NCBI GenBank assembly: GCA_933228895.1
Contig: OW121856.1
Span: 17,935,805 to 17,999,804 of the forward strand
Origin: Platycnemis pennipes
Lineage: Eukaryota > Arthropoda > Insecta > Odonata > Platycnemididae
Reading direction: 5' to 3'
DNA length: 64,000 nt
Position 1 is the first letter of the stretch; every line of letters begins with the position of its first letter. A program made the translations under genes and the position numbers. Below the pieces are notes generated by a model. The model saw only the letters and a program-made list of their open reading frames with translations. It did no database searches and was not told the DNA's origin. Shown piece after piece: positions 24,001-30,887 of this stretch.

Positions 24001-26105
24001 AAGCACTCCATTTCATAACATGAGCACATGAGGCTGTGTTCGAATTAGGCCGGACAGATCACATCAGAAAACAAATCTTTTTTCTTTCCATTGCCTGGTG
24101 TTTGCCCCTCCCTGACTCGGATTTACGTCTCCGTCACCCGCAGAGAACTTCATTTCCGAGAGCGAGCTGACGGCTCAGCGCGAGAAGACAGCCCGGCACC
24201 TGCGGCTGCGTGAGCTGCTCCTCGAGAACTCCAAGGACTCCAACCTTGTCGTCATGTAAGTCATCTTCAGACATGCGTACTACATAACTACTACCGATTC
24301 TTTGTAATAGACAAGAAATAGCAGAATTCTTTGACAATAAATAATAGCAGCATTCAACTATAGTAACGTACGAATTACACAAACGTGATGCCGAATATAA
24401 AACCATATAATAAGCAGAACTTAAGATAAAATACATTTGAGGAGTGGGCGGAGGCTTTCTGTTGCCCCCCTGGCACTTAGACCTCTTCAGATCCACTGTG
24501 TCAACCCACATTTTAACCTGCCCGCCACTTGCAGACAGGTGACAAGAGCACCACGGTAAAGGTTTGGAGGAGGGTCATCCATCCACCCGTCCGTGGCCAG
24601 CGTTGCTTAAGCCCGTTTCACACGATACTTGATCCAGCACAAGACCTAGTGTGCTAGCCGCTACTTGATATTGAGGACGGAATCTAGTATGATTGGAACC
24701 GTCCTGGGAGGTTTCACACGATCATCGACCTTGTGCTTGCTATGAATCGTTTATTCCATATGATTCCATACTAATTTAAAAAAAGAGAAGTTCGCACAGC
24801 GTCTGTAACGTGACTTGATTGGTCGATGGCTACTGGGCTACTAAGTCCTACTGGAAATCTAGTACCGCATCAAGTATGAAATACAATAGCTCAGTGAGTT
24901 TACTAGCTAGCACGCTTGCCAGCCAGTATACTGATTCTGTTCACACGATACTGGAAAGCTAGCATACTAGCGAGTATACTAGACCTTGTACTGGATCAAG
25001 TATCGTGTGAAACCGGCTTTAACTTACGTGATCTAACAGGAGCTAATATCTAAACATGGCTAGGCCATGCCCATAACCATAACTTACTCCATGAGGGATT
25101 TAATGATCATTCCGAATAGGAATAACCTGATTAACATCATTGTTGAGCATATAGTACTAATTTGGATTGCAGTTTTTCAGATGTACCATAGGAAGGATAT
25201 TTACGTAAATGATTAGTCGGCATGGTCATCGGTGGACTAAGATAGCGTGAACTCTGTGGTGAGAATAGTGGCTACAGTATTACTTCAGCTTAACAAACGA
25301 GAGAAACTGACTAGAATGTTGGATGGTGAGTCAAAAGGACGACGACCGAAATACGGCTCACGGACACGAGGGCAAGCCAAAAAATGAAAGGTGAATTGAT
25401 GGAGGAGGCGATGAAAGGAAATGTTTCGGCAAATGTGACCAAAACGGCTTCTGAATATTTTTAAAATGTATCATCGCTTGCTTGTTATGTCCATTCTTGG
25501 CCTAAATCCCAAGTACTATTACAGATGAGAGGTAAGTAATGTTCAAAGGAATAACATAACATGCAAAGGACACATTTTCCACAGCTGCCGCGTATTAAAA
25601 TTAGGTATATAATGTTTGTTTCACCATTTAGTCGCTGGACAGAATTGACCCCAAGTGGGTTGGGATGCAGACTTGTGTCAGCATCGTAAATAACGCTCGT
25701 GAATATAGTCGGGGAGTGTCCTTTAAACGTGTTCAATTAAACACATACTGAGTGGTTTTCTGAGAGCCTAATCCTCCTGGAATAACAATCGCGGCAGGGG
25801 GAAAGGAAGTTCATTTCACAAGTCGTAGGGCTAAACATTAGGTGAACTCTACCATCCCAAATCTTAGAGGACCTTCGGGTTGAAAATTGTTAATGGGAGT
25901 GGACTTGATTAAACCTGCCACTAAGTAAACGAACGAATCAATACTTTCCCTCTCTCCTGCACATTTCAGGACCCTTCCAATGCCCCGTCGGGGAGCAGTC
26001 TCGGCGCCCCTCTACATGGCGTGGATGGAGACGCTGACACGCGGGATGCCTCCTTTCCTGCTCGTCAGAGGCAACCAGGAGTCCGTGCTCACCTTCTACT
26101 CGTAG
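2796..26105 (+). CDS. NKCC: Na+-dependent cation-chloride cotransporter (SLC12, NKCC/NCC type), C-terminal 690 residues, 12 exons
   Basis: Segments: 2796-3027, 4600-4721, 9349-9484, 10437-10648, 13115-13392, 14981-15294, 17372-17516, 18648-18757, 22202-22316, 23400-23560, 24144-24255, 25970-26105. All introns are GT-AG, every phase fits, and the total is 2073 nt (690 codons plus TAG). The family carries out electroneutral entry of Na+, Cl- and usually K+ across the plasma membrane. Residues 1-163 hold the last membrane helices, including [12 protein letters not shown] and [13 protein letters not shown]; residues 164-690 are the cytoplasmic domain with [44 protein letters not shown] and the end VLTFYS. 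The [12 protein letters not shown] helix and this end fit the Na+-dependent branch rather than the KCC branch (ending VITIYS-like). The N-terminal cytoplasmic region and first helices lie upstream of base 1. Odd points: glycine-rich and acidic insertions. NKCC versus NCC, and the exact paralogue, are not decidable here. Confidence 0.95.
3028..4599 (+). other. NKCC intron with SINE remnant
   Basis: The donor is GTGAGT at 3028; the acceptor is TTTCCGCAG ending at 4599. Apart from the minus-strand SINE at about 3540-3765 the sequence is AT-rich and I see nothing else in it. Confidence 0.85.
3540..3765 (-). mobile_element. tRNA-derived SINE remnant
   Basis: On the minus strand there is an A-box-like segment (TGGGTAGAGCACTGAGC, about 3737-3754) followed by a B box (GGTTCAAATCC, within about 3708-3722): the internal RNA polymerase III promoter of a tRNA. 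The body contains a block reading AGGTGGCCCAGGGAAAGGA on the same strand, which recurs in diverged form at 34285-34480. It does not fold as a full tRNA gene. Confidence 0.65.
4600..4721 (+). CDS. NKCC: NKCC exon B: helices TM9-TM10 and following loop
   Basis: It encodes residues 78-118: [38 protein letters not shown] and TFK. The motif [18 protein letters not shown] and the loop ending GWRPTFK are nearly invariant in Na+-dependent SLC12 transporters. It starts with two bases completing the Ala codon of exon A and ends in phase 0 at a GTGAGG donor (4722). Confidence 0.96.
5990..6650 (-). mobile_element. CR1/Jockey-like LINE 3' fragments, two tails in tandem
   Basis: Reading the minus strand, two successive family-A tails occur (about 6075-6155 and 5990-6060), each with the GGTGA...TCACC and CCACACACC-like core. 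The sequence 6360-6640 matches the segment at 63400-63640, for example the block CCTATCCCTTTGCTATGC and TCTATCGGTACGACAATCT. This is the region upstream of the tail in a related LINE subfamily. The copy has decayed. Confidence 0.7.
8935..9227 (+). mobile_element. CR1/Jockey-like LINE, 5'-truncated 3' end
   Basis: It begins within the last codons of the family-A frame ([12 protein letters not shown], about 8950-8985). It continues through the 3' untranslated part (GCATGTTGGTATAAGGACTT) and the tail with CACACCTTTATGGTGG, ending TGTAGATGTAGAT. It aligns along its length with the 3' end of the copy at 57.4-57.68 kb. Confidence 0.85.
9349..9484 (+). CDS. NKCC: NKCC exon C: helices TM11-TM12, start of cytoplasmic domain
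   Basis: It encodes residues 119-163: [20 protein letters not shown], then [20 protein letters not shown] and MYRSP. YYNMW and the two hydrophobic stretches match the last two helices of NKCC proteins, with charged MYRSP marking the cytoplasmic face. It starts in phase 0 after TACTACAG and ends in phase 1 before GTGAGT at 9485. Confidence 0.96.
9485..10436 (+). other. NKCC intron with SINE
   Basis: The acceptor is CTCTATCCAG ending at 10436 after a good pyrimidine tract. Apart from the SINE at about 10095-10260 I see nothing in it. Confidence 0.88.
10095..10260 (+). mobile_element. tRNA-derived SINE
   Basis: An A-box-like TGGCTAGAGTACTAGC (10106-10121) is followed by a degenerate B box GGGTTGAAGCTAC (10141-10153). 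A body follows, ending in GGATGGGTCGCTAAACCGTG (from about 10230), a block of the kind seen in arthropod SINE bodies. There is no complete cloverleaf. Confidence 0.65.
10437..10648 (+). CDS. NKCC: NKCC exon D: proximal cytoplasmic domain
   Basis: It encodes residues 164-234. It begins [13 protein letters not shown], the conserved segment directly after the last helix, then the helix around [18 protein letters not shown] and the segment [19 protein letters not shown]. This is the start of the regulatory cytoplasmic domain involved in dimerisation in the family. It ends in phase 0 at a GTGAGA donor (10649). Confidence 0.95.
11849..11946. repeat. 37-bp tandem repeat, about 2.6 copies
   Basis: Units start at 11849, 11886 and 11923, each beginning GTGTAGTGCAAAAAATAAAC. 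The first two copies are identical over their length and the third is partial. The identity suggests a recent duplication. Confidence 0.9.
12813..12820. promoter_or_regulatory. Perfect CRE palindrome TGACGTCA
   Basis: The 8-base CREB/ATF consensus lies in a GC-richer island of the intron. Match to the motif is seen; regulation of the transporter is only a possibility, since an 8-mer can occur by chance. Confidence 0.3.
13115..13392 (+). CDS. NKCC: NKCC exon E: cytoplasmic domain with glycine-rich insertion
   Basis: It encodes residues 235-326. After [20 protein letters not shown] and [12 protein letters not shown] comes a glycine-rich stretch ([15 protein letters not shown]), then [20 protein letters not shown] and [17 protein letters not shown]. 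Family members have a non-glycine loop of the type VxAxDLRxGAQ at this place, so this loop is replaced or expanded; [12 protein letters not shown] is the conserved continuation. It begins in phase 0 and ends in phase 2 at GTGAGT (13393). The exon is very GC-rich. Confidence 0.93.
13393..14980 (+). other. NKCC intron with pyrimidine-rich tract and small MITE
   Basis: The acceptor is TTTGTTGTCAG ending at 14980. Bases 13620-13980 are strongly pyrimidine-rich on this strand, with CCTCCACCTCCTCCTCC near 13825. A foldback element lies at 14598-14720. Nothing else is recognisable. Confidence 0.85.
14598..14720. mobile_element. 119-bp foldback MITE with TA duplication
   Basis: The two arms (about 14600-14645 and 14672-14718) are inverted copies starting TTAATAGAAAGAT, with few mismatches and a short loop. 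TA occurs directly outside on both sides (14598-14599, 14719-14720), as expected for a Tc1/mariner-type insertion. It has no coding capacity. Confidence 0.75.
14981..15294 (+). CDS. NKCC: NKCC exon F: cytoplasmic domain with acidic low-complexity stretch
   Basis: It encodes residues 327-431. [20 protein letters not shown] corresponds to the family segment AFDxxYGVxVxR. It is followed by a variable linker: [10 protein letters not shown], a basic patch [11 protein letters not shown], then a run of about 25 residues that are almost all Glu and Gly (about 15196-15246). The linker is the least conserved part of the family and usually carries regulatory sites; this acidic run is unusual. It enters in phase 2 (CT+C) and leaves in phase 1 at GTAATG (15295). 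Confidence 0.92.
15295..17371 (+). other. NKCC intron with TTA-flanked MITE
   Basis: The acceptor is TTTTCCCTTTCAG ending at 17371; a second AG at 17376-17377 gives an in-frame alternative. It contains the MITE at 16411-17151. Bases 15300-16400 are AT-rich with nothing recognisable. Confidence 0.86.
16408..17154. mobile_element. 741-bp MITE, PIF/Harbinger-like (TTA target duplication)
   Basis: The terminal inverted repeats are AGGCCGTTTTACACGGTCAT (from 16411) and, on the other strand from 17151, AAGCCGTTTTACATGGTCAT: about 24 bases with two mismatches. The 3-bp direct repeat TTA flanks both ends (16408-16410, 17152-17154), which fits the TWA duplications of PIF/Harbinger elements. There is no transposase frame, so it would have to be mobilised in trans. 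Confidence 0.8.
17372..17516 (+). CDS. NKCC: NKCC exon G: cytoplasmic linker
   Basis: It encodes residues 432-479: [20 protein letters not shown], then [20 protein letters not shown] and KEKEAEVYR. This is variable linker sequence with a lysine-rich end; it is assigned to the gene by matching phase on both sides (1 in, 2 out) and by strong splice sites (CTTTCAG, GTGAGT). Use of the second AG at 17376-17377 would drop two residues (Val-Ser) without changing frame. Confidence 0.85.
17517..18647 (+). other. NKCC intron with small MITE
   Basis: The acceptor is TCGTTTGCAG ending at 18647. It contains the 223-bp MITE at 17645-17867 and a possible SINE remnant near 18486-18545 (a GTTTGATTCCC B-box-like segment). 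The rest is AT-rich without recognisable content. Confidence 0.85.
17642..17870. mobile_element. 223-bp MITE, PIF/Harbinger-like (TTA target duplication)
   Basis: The ends are AGCCGAGTTTACACGATG (from 17645) and its exact inverse ending at 17867, followed inward by imperfect pairing (ACGCGCGGGTAGATGCGTG against copies near 17835). TTA flanks both sides (17642-17644, 17868-17870). The termini resemble those of the elements at 16411 and 24610, with core AGCC-GTTT-ACACG. Confidence 0.82.
18648..18757 (+). CDS. NKCC: NKCC exon H: conserved WWLYDDGG segment
   Basis: It encodes residues 480-516: [20 protein letters not shown], then [17 protein letters not shown]. The motif [14 protein letters not shown] is a hallmark of Na+-dependent SLC12 cytoplasmic domains. 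It enters in phase 2 (CG+G) and exits in phase 1 at GTGAGT (18758), so that the glycine is completed by the next exon, giving [11 protein letters not shown]. Confidence 0.96.
18950..19110 (+). mobile_element. Interspersed retroelement remnant (family C)
   Basis: The block CCGGTGGAAAACCCGCGAAG (about 19058-19077), preceded by AATGAAACGCCGG, recurs in diverged form at 29385-29440 (AAACGTCGG ... CCGGTGGAAGACCCG) and near 39915-39960. The pattern resembles 3' ends of Penelope-like elements in arthropods, but that class assignment is inference. Confidence 0.4.
19261..19812. repeat. Large inverted repeat (foldback element)
   Basis: The left arm 19261-19379 and right arm 19702-19812 are inverted copies of about 110 bases; for example GCTATGGCAACGCAAACA appears on the plus strand in the left arm and on the minus strand in the right arm. 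The central 320 bases are unpaired. There is no coding potential and no clear target duplication, so it is a MITE or foldback element of unknown class. Confidence 0.75.
22202..22316 (+). CDS. NKCC: NKCC exon I: LTLLLPY segment of cytoplasmic domain
   Basis: It encodes residues 517-554: [20 protein letters not shown] and [17 protein letters not shown]. The family pattern GLTLLxPYLL...W..CxxRVF is evident. It starts by completing the Gly codon (phase 1) and ends in phase 2 at GTACAG (22317), a weaker but valid GT donor. Confidence 0.95.
22540..22590. repeat. Short hairpin
   Basis: The arms TAGGAGTAAAGGT and ACCTTTACTCCTGG are inverse copies around a loop of about 23 bases. This could be a transposon end or an RNA hairpin; no further support is visible. 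Confidence 0.4.
22866..23124. mobile_element. 259-bp palindromic foldback element
   Basis: The outer arms read AAATAAAAGAATGAAACTTT on each strand inward from both ends. Pairing continues through TTCATTTTATATTTGA, CACGACCC and GGTTTCATAACAAAG to TACATCTTGAAAGATGTAAC. The centre holds repeated CATAACATGGTTTCATAACA blocks. The arms pair over about 110 bases with few mismatches. The direct repeat CGCTTACAAATAT lies 66 bases left of the left arm (22788-22800) and immediately right of the right arm (23126-23138). Confidence 0.85.
23400..23560 (+). CDS. NKCC: NKCC exon [12 protein letters not shown] segment
   Basis: It encodes residues 555-608: [20 protein letters not shown], then [20 protein letters not shown] and a short tail ending GGVTTDDP. 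[11 protein letters not shown] is invariant in the family. It enters in phase 2 (AG+C) and leaves in phase 1 at GTAAGG (23561). Confidence 0.96.
23561..24143 (+). other. NKCC intron, no recognisable content
   Basis: This is 583 bases of AT-rich sequence ending TCACCCGCAG; I see nothing in it beyond the splice sites. Confidence 0.9.
24144..24255 (+). CDS. NKCC: NKCC exon [12 protein letters not shown] segment
   Basis: It encodes residues 609-645: [20 protein letters not shown], then [17 protein letters not shown]. In other members this helix lies just before the strand VxMTLPxxRxG. It enters in phase 1 and ends in phase 2 (AT) at GTAAGT; the Met codon is completed by the first base of the last exon. 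Confidence 0.96.
24256..25969 (+). other. NKCC last intron with TTA-flanked MITE
   Basis: The acceptor is TGCACATTTCAG ending at 25969. It contains the 409-bp MITE at 24610-25018 and, at about 25245-25470, a stretch rich in lysine and arginine codons that may be a LINE C-terminal relic. The rest is unremarkable. Confidence 0.86.
24607..25021. mobile_element. 409-bp MITE, PIF/Harbinger-like (TTA target duplication)
   Basis: Both ends carry GTTTCACACGATACTTGATC in inverted orientation, preceded by AGCCC on the left (24610) and AGCCG on the right (ending 25018). Pairing continues for about 50 bases with few differences. TTA flanks both sides (24607-24609, 25019-25021). The interior has repeated CTAGC/GCTAG words that may form secondary hairpins. 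There is no open frame. Confidence 0.85.
25970..26105 (+). CDS. NKCC: NKCC exon L: last coding exon with stop
   Basis: It encodes residues 646-690: [20 protein letters not shown], then [20 protein letters not shown] and LTFYS, followed by TAG at 26103-26105. The segment PLYMAWxExLT and the end [13 protein letters not shown] are strictly conserved in Na+-dependent members, so the protein has a normal C-terminus. Confidence 0.97.
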
Positions 26106-28320
26106 GCGGCGACCTCGCGAGAGCAACAAACAAAGACTCGGTGCGCACTGCGCAGGCAGCTCTACGGGCGCGCATCGCGAGAGACTGCACATGATGCACA
26201 CTTCAACGCCTACATGGGTCGGAAACTTCAACGCCTCCATCAGAACTTGGTCAAGTGATCACGAGACCGCTGCCAAGGAACTTGAAGAAACAGTGACATC
26301 TTCGTGTGGCTTGTGCCAGGATTACGACACACGTCTCAGGATAATGTTCAACTTAATCCAAATGGAACCAAATTACGAGTGTCTCCTAGTGCTCTGGTGT
26401 CGATTAATCCCCACTGAAGGTTCGTTGAATGTTCTGTTGGATTACAAGTGCAAATATTGTGTAAATGGCCAGTGGTCACCGGTAACCAGGTCTCTTCAAT
26501 TCCAGTAGTGCAATTTTTGAAGAGGACAATTTGATTTGCCAGGAGACTTATTTGTTTCGTGAACTGGCAAAATTCGTGTACCTACTGAGATCCAAAGTTT
26601 TCAACAGCGTCTTAAATACAAACAATATACAACAGCGAGTAGATTAAAGACGCAACATATAAACAGTGAAGGAATCTCATGTAAATAGTGAAAACTGATA
26701 CCAAGGACTTGACTATAGAAGGGAGGAATAACAATGAATTTCCCTTTCAGCTAGGTGAGAGACAAATAACACGTGTACAGCGGTTTCTAGCACCCAGCAA
26801 GTCTATATTTTAGCTCGAATATATTTCAAGTCATATACTTCCGAGAACACGAATATTCACAAAGAATATATTCAATTCTCCTACAAGTTGTAATGCAAAT
26901 CAGTCGGATAATAAGACGAGAGAGCGGAAAATACCAAAAGATCTCCTGTGCTGAACGTGATAAGCGATCCATTGGATTGTACTATTGATTTGCAGAGCCA
27001 TTTTAGAGAAACATGCCATTACAATTTAAAAAATTTATGCCACTAATATTTAAAATCAGTTATAAATAATAATGGACCCACTTATAAAAAACACATTATC
27101 CTCCGATTCTCACAAAATGAACATAGTTAAATGTTTCACAATTTACTCTGACGGTCTCAAAGATCAATCTGAGCTCGCGACAAAGAGAATCTCTGTAAAA
27201 GTATTCATTGCATTCAAAATCCTAAGTATTTTTTCCCGATTATAAATACTGGAAAACAAAGGCGAATATTTGTAGAGGTTTTTCAACTAAATCACGAATT
27301 CATTGCCCTAAGTCAATTTAAAGATGATAAAACTAACCACGTTTCATCTTTTTAGAGCTAGCTGAGGCACGTTTTCACAATATTGACATGAAAACTGCAT
27401 TTAGCACAAAATCGCGTTTATTTTCCTCAGCTTTCTGGTCATTTAGAGTTAGAGTGAGTATAATTCAAGAATTTTATTGGTAAAAATTAGATTAATTTTT
27501 GGTACGATAGCTCGAACAAATGTGCATCAATAGAGTTAGATGGCATTATCATTAATAAGTTTACTTCCATAAAACGGTAAATACAAGTGTTATTTCTGTG
27601 ACGATAACTGTTCCATTTATCGACATAGCTGGGTTAGAAATTTCACATTGCTTACGTTCAATTGATTATATTCATGGCCACCAAAAACCAACGTAATTGA
27701 ACAACATAAAAAAAATTGGCAAAAAATAGTACGTGGAAATTAGGGTAATATTCACTCAGTAAGAAATAATAAGCAATTTTATGTGTATTCAACGTGTAAC
27801 GAATGAATCCTCCACGTTTGTGAATGCATTCATTGCGTAGATGAATTCTAGTCATAGTTTTTTCAAAACGTGGTGTAAATACTTTGCGTTCATATTACCA
27901 AGACAAATAGCATTACTTGATTATCTCTTGAAACACTGCAATGAACAGCCTCATAGAACTGCTTGTTGAAGATTCCGCCACTGGATCTTATACCCAAAAG
28001 AATTTAACTTATAAATTTGAATTCGTGAAATGCATGCGAAAATTTAAGGTAGTGAACACTAAATGCACTACATATCCAGGAGTACCACAAATTCCTTTTC
28101 AGAAATTACATTATACTCTTATTTTAAATGGATAGCTTTCAAAATTTCGGACAAAATTAAATTCTGATTTTTAAATTTCAAACGATATTTCTGAATTATT
28201 TTATACTATATCTAAATATGTAACTGTCATAAGTGTAGATTGAATAAAATAAAACTGCATTATTCATGCTTTATTTTTAGTTTTAGCCAATTATAAACTA
28301 TAACACCCTCCTTAGCAAAT
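26106..28320 (+). other. Probable NKCC 3' untranslated region and downstream sequence
   Basis: There are no further coding segments on the plus strand. The first canonical AATAAA after the stop is at 28243-28248, about 2.1 kb downstream; a variant ATTAAA lies at 26643-26648. Which is used cannot be decided without transcripts. A 105-codon open frame at 26191-26508 has no recognisable domain and probably lies in the untranslated region. Confidence 0.5.
28243..28248 (+). terminator. Candidate polyadenylation signal AATAAA
   Basis: This is the first canonical hexamer after the NKCC stop, with a T-rich stretch (CTTTATTTTTAG) about 20 bases downstream. The ATTAAA at 26643-26648 is a competing candidate that would give a much shorter 3' untranslated region. 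Confidence 0.35.
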
Positions 28321-28840
28321 TAGTTGCGAAAAACGAAGTAATGTAAAACTGATCAACAAAAGCCGAAAGCCAGTCATAAATCAGGAATTTTAGCATGACT
28401 AATGCTGAAAAAAAATCTACGGTACCTTAAATTTAATTTGGATGAAGGTACACTTCGTTCTTTCATTGCTATTCTGTACGTTAATTTACAATCGATAGGG
28501 ATCGATTCATCGATAAGGAATCACATGACCGCCACCATATTATGCCATCTGTATAAAACACAACCCATCAAAAGTTTAAGACCCCTTCTGGTTCTTATTC
28601 TCCATATAAGGTAGAGAATTTCAAATCTCATCTTTAGGACTAATAACGATCGAATCAAGTAGAATCCAATCTTTTCGATTTCATCAAAATAAAGAAATTC
28701 TCAAATTAATTAAATTCGTTCGGAAACTTTTTCAGGCAACAAAAACAGCAGCAGAAGATGTCGCTCCAACTGCTCAGGTAGTATCAAACTGCCTAACCTA
28801 TTATGACCTTTTACCTAAATCTGAGACAAATGTAACACCA
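28321..28840. other. Intergenic sequence, no recognisable content
   Basis: AT-rich. An open frame at 28402-28614 has no recognisable domain. A splice-like AG near 28739 is not followed by anything assignable. Confidence 0.7.
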
Positions 28841-28844
28841 TCGT

Positions 28845-28925
28845 CTGGAACGGGATTTGAATATATGGTCTTTGAACTGTCGGGCCTTGCTGACTTAGCT
28901 AGTGATTTAACCTCTATACAACGAT
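28845..28925 (-). mobile_element. tRNA-derived SINE head remnant
   Basis: On the minus strand an A-box-like TAGAGGTTAAATCACTAGC precedes a B box ATTCAAATCCCG. The spacing is tRNA-like, but the stems are not conserved, so this is a SINE relic rather than a tRNA gene. Confidence 0.5.
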
Positions 28926-28968
28926 CTAAACTACAGCAATGAAGAGAACGTCCCTACGGCTGTACGCA

Positions 28969-29281
28969 ATGCAGAAATGAAGACTAAAATATCCCCAAAG
29001 CCGTAATCTTAAGGGGTGAAGGAATACAATGGGCGAGAGGGGGGGAAGGAAGGAGTGTATACAAAGTAAGAGAGCTCTCAATAACTCGTACAAAATCAAA
29101 CATGCAAAGAAATTTAAATGGAAGTAAATGACACACTCGCATTCTTGGTATGCTTGATTTGGCGCGAGTAAATGAAAGCTCCCTAACTTTGTATATACTC
29201 TTTCCTTCCCCCTCTCCCCCTTTGTATTCCTCCACCCTTATGTTTACAACGTTGGGGATACTTTATTCTTCATTTTTGCAT
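28969..29281. mobile_element. 313-bp foldback element
   Basis: The left arm 28969-29106 and right arm 29145-29281 are inverted copies. The outer ends read ATGCAGAAATGAAG and ATGCAAAAATGAAG, then TATCCCCAA, GGAATACAA, and the purine block GAGGGGG-GGAAGGAA on opposite strands. The loop is under 50 bases. Several small differences suggest an older insertion. Confidence 0.8.
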
Positions 29282-29284
29282 CTA

Positions 29285-29460
29285 AACTATGCTGCAGCTA
29301 TCCACCTGAGAAAACATTCTGAAGGAAAAAAGATTTGAGGTTCTCCCGGCGTATAGCTATGGTGAAGATGGAGAACGACTCGGTCTCCGAAACGTCGGCA
29401 GTAATGGAACAGCTTACCCGGTGGAAGACCCGAATAGAATTCACCACATTCTGAAGGAAA
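29285..29460 (+). mobile_element. Interspersed retroelement remnant (family C)
   Basis: It contains AAACGTCGGCAGTAATGG and CCGGTGGAAGACCCG (about 29387-29425), the same order of blocks as at 18950-19110. It lies directly beside the foldback element. It resembles the terminal segment of Penelope-like elements; the class is inference. Confidence 0.4.
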
Positions 29461-30887
29461 ATACTGATTTCTCATCTGATATCTAATATGCATCATCTGA
29501 ATCTAATATCAAGGTAAATGAGATGAGCCCGAATAGGACATACAACATCAGGGATTTTATCAGCAGCCATGAAATTTTAATTGTTTATCACAGCTGCTGA
29601 AACTCTCCTAGCAATAGCAGAACTGTGACCAACAGAACTGTGACCAACAAAGTTCCGTCAATACTGGATATAGACGGACCTTGGGTCTAACAGTTTCGAG
29701 CCAGAGTCCTCTACATGGAGGCTCCTCAACGACTTTATAGGTGAGTATCCGACATGTAAAGGACTCTGCTTCGAGAAACAATATTTCGATCAGTGACATT
29801 ACAGCTAAGTAGCTTATAGCGATTAATTGATCCTAAAACGGAAAAAAACATCATACCCCAAGTGATACTCGAACCCATGACCTTTGGATTGCCAAGGGGG
29901 TACAATGACATTTAGATTGCCGGGGTGGGTTTGCCTGCACGGATTACTGCAACGGAAAAAAATTTCTCACTCCACGTAATTTAAATATCAGAAAGGAAGG
30001 TTTGTGTAAAATCTTAATTGAGAACGAGTCGTCGGACGGGCATTGTGCACTAAAAAATAATGCCAATTACTGACGTAGAGCGTATGCTTTCGCGTTCAAA
30101 GCTGCAATATTCGACTAGATCTTACTATCTACCAGAATACCAAAAACAGTCCAGTAGTCGTAAAAATAAAAATATCATAAGGTACTACATCGATATATAT
30201 GAAATAACATAAATAAGAATAACGGTTGCTACATAGTGCTCTAAGGACAAATCAGAATACCATAAAATTCTAAATTGATAGCTGCACTCTTACCAAGCCA
30301 TGGTTTTACCATATCAGCTAAGTAGACCAACAAGTAACTGGGAGACAAAAGCAACCAAGTTTCGAAGGTAGGATGGGCGAAACTCAGTATAATTTGAACT
30401 CGTTTCCAAACAGCATCAAGGCGTTCACTTATCTAATTATCTAACGATGCTTAACACATCGTGCAAAGCGTTCCTTGATCGCACAAATTAAACGCTCTCT
30501 TGAAAGGCGCGTCCTGCGGCCCTAAATTAGGGTGGATGAACTTCAACGTTCAGCCGTCAAATCTGACAGGATCCGGTCATCACTGGAATTCGACAGTCTC
30601 TCAAATGATAACGGAGGCCCGTTACCGTGGCTTCGTCACCGCTCTTCTTTCAATCTATCGAAGAAATGTAACATCTATTTTACTATTACTTGCCTATTTC
30701 ACCGGTTGCATCGATTCTCTGCACTATATTTTCACACACTCTGTATATCGAACCATTAATGTGGGCGTGTTCAGAATCACAACGTCCATGCCCTGAAAAT
30801 ATCCGTTATTCATTCAATAGTTTTTGTAGGTTTAAAATATTTCCTGACCTGGTAACGAGAAAAATATGTTTCGTTAAGGGTTATATC
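29461..30887. other. Intergenic sequence with possible SINE B box
   Basis: AT-rich. Near 29863-29881 the minus strand reads GGTCATGGGTTCGAGTATC, a B-box-like segment of a SINE. An AACTGTGACCAAC-type direct repeat occurs at about 29624-29650. An open frame at 30500-30796 has no recognisable domain. Confidence 0.6.

Noticed and set aside
26191..26508. 105-codon frame after the NKCC stop
   Set aside because: Starts only 85 bases after the stop in the likely untranslated region and shows no family motif.
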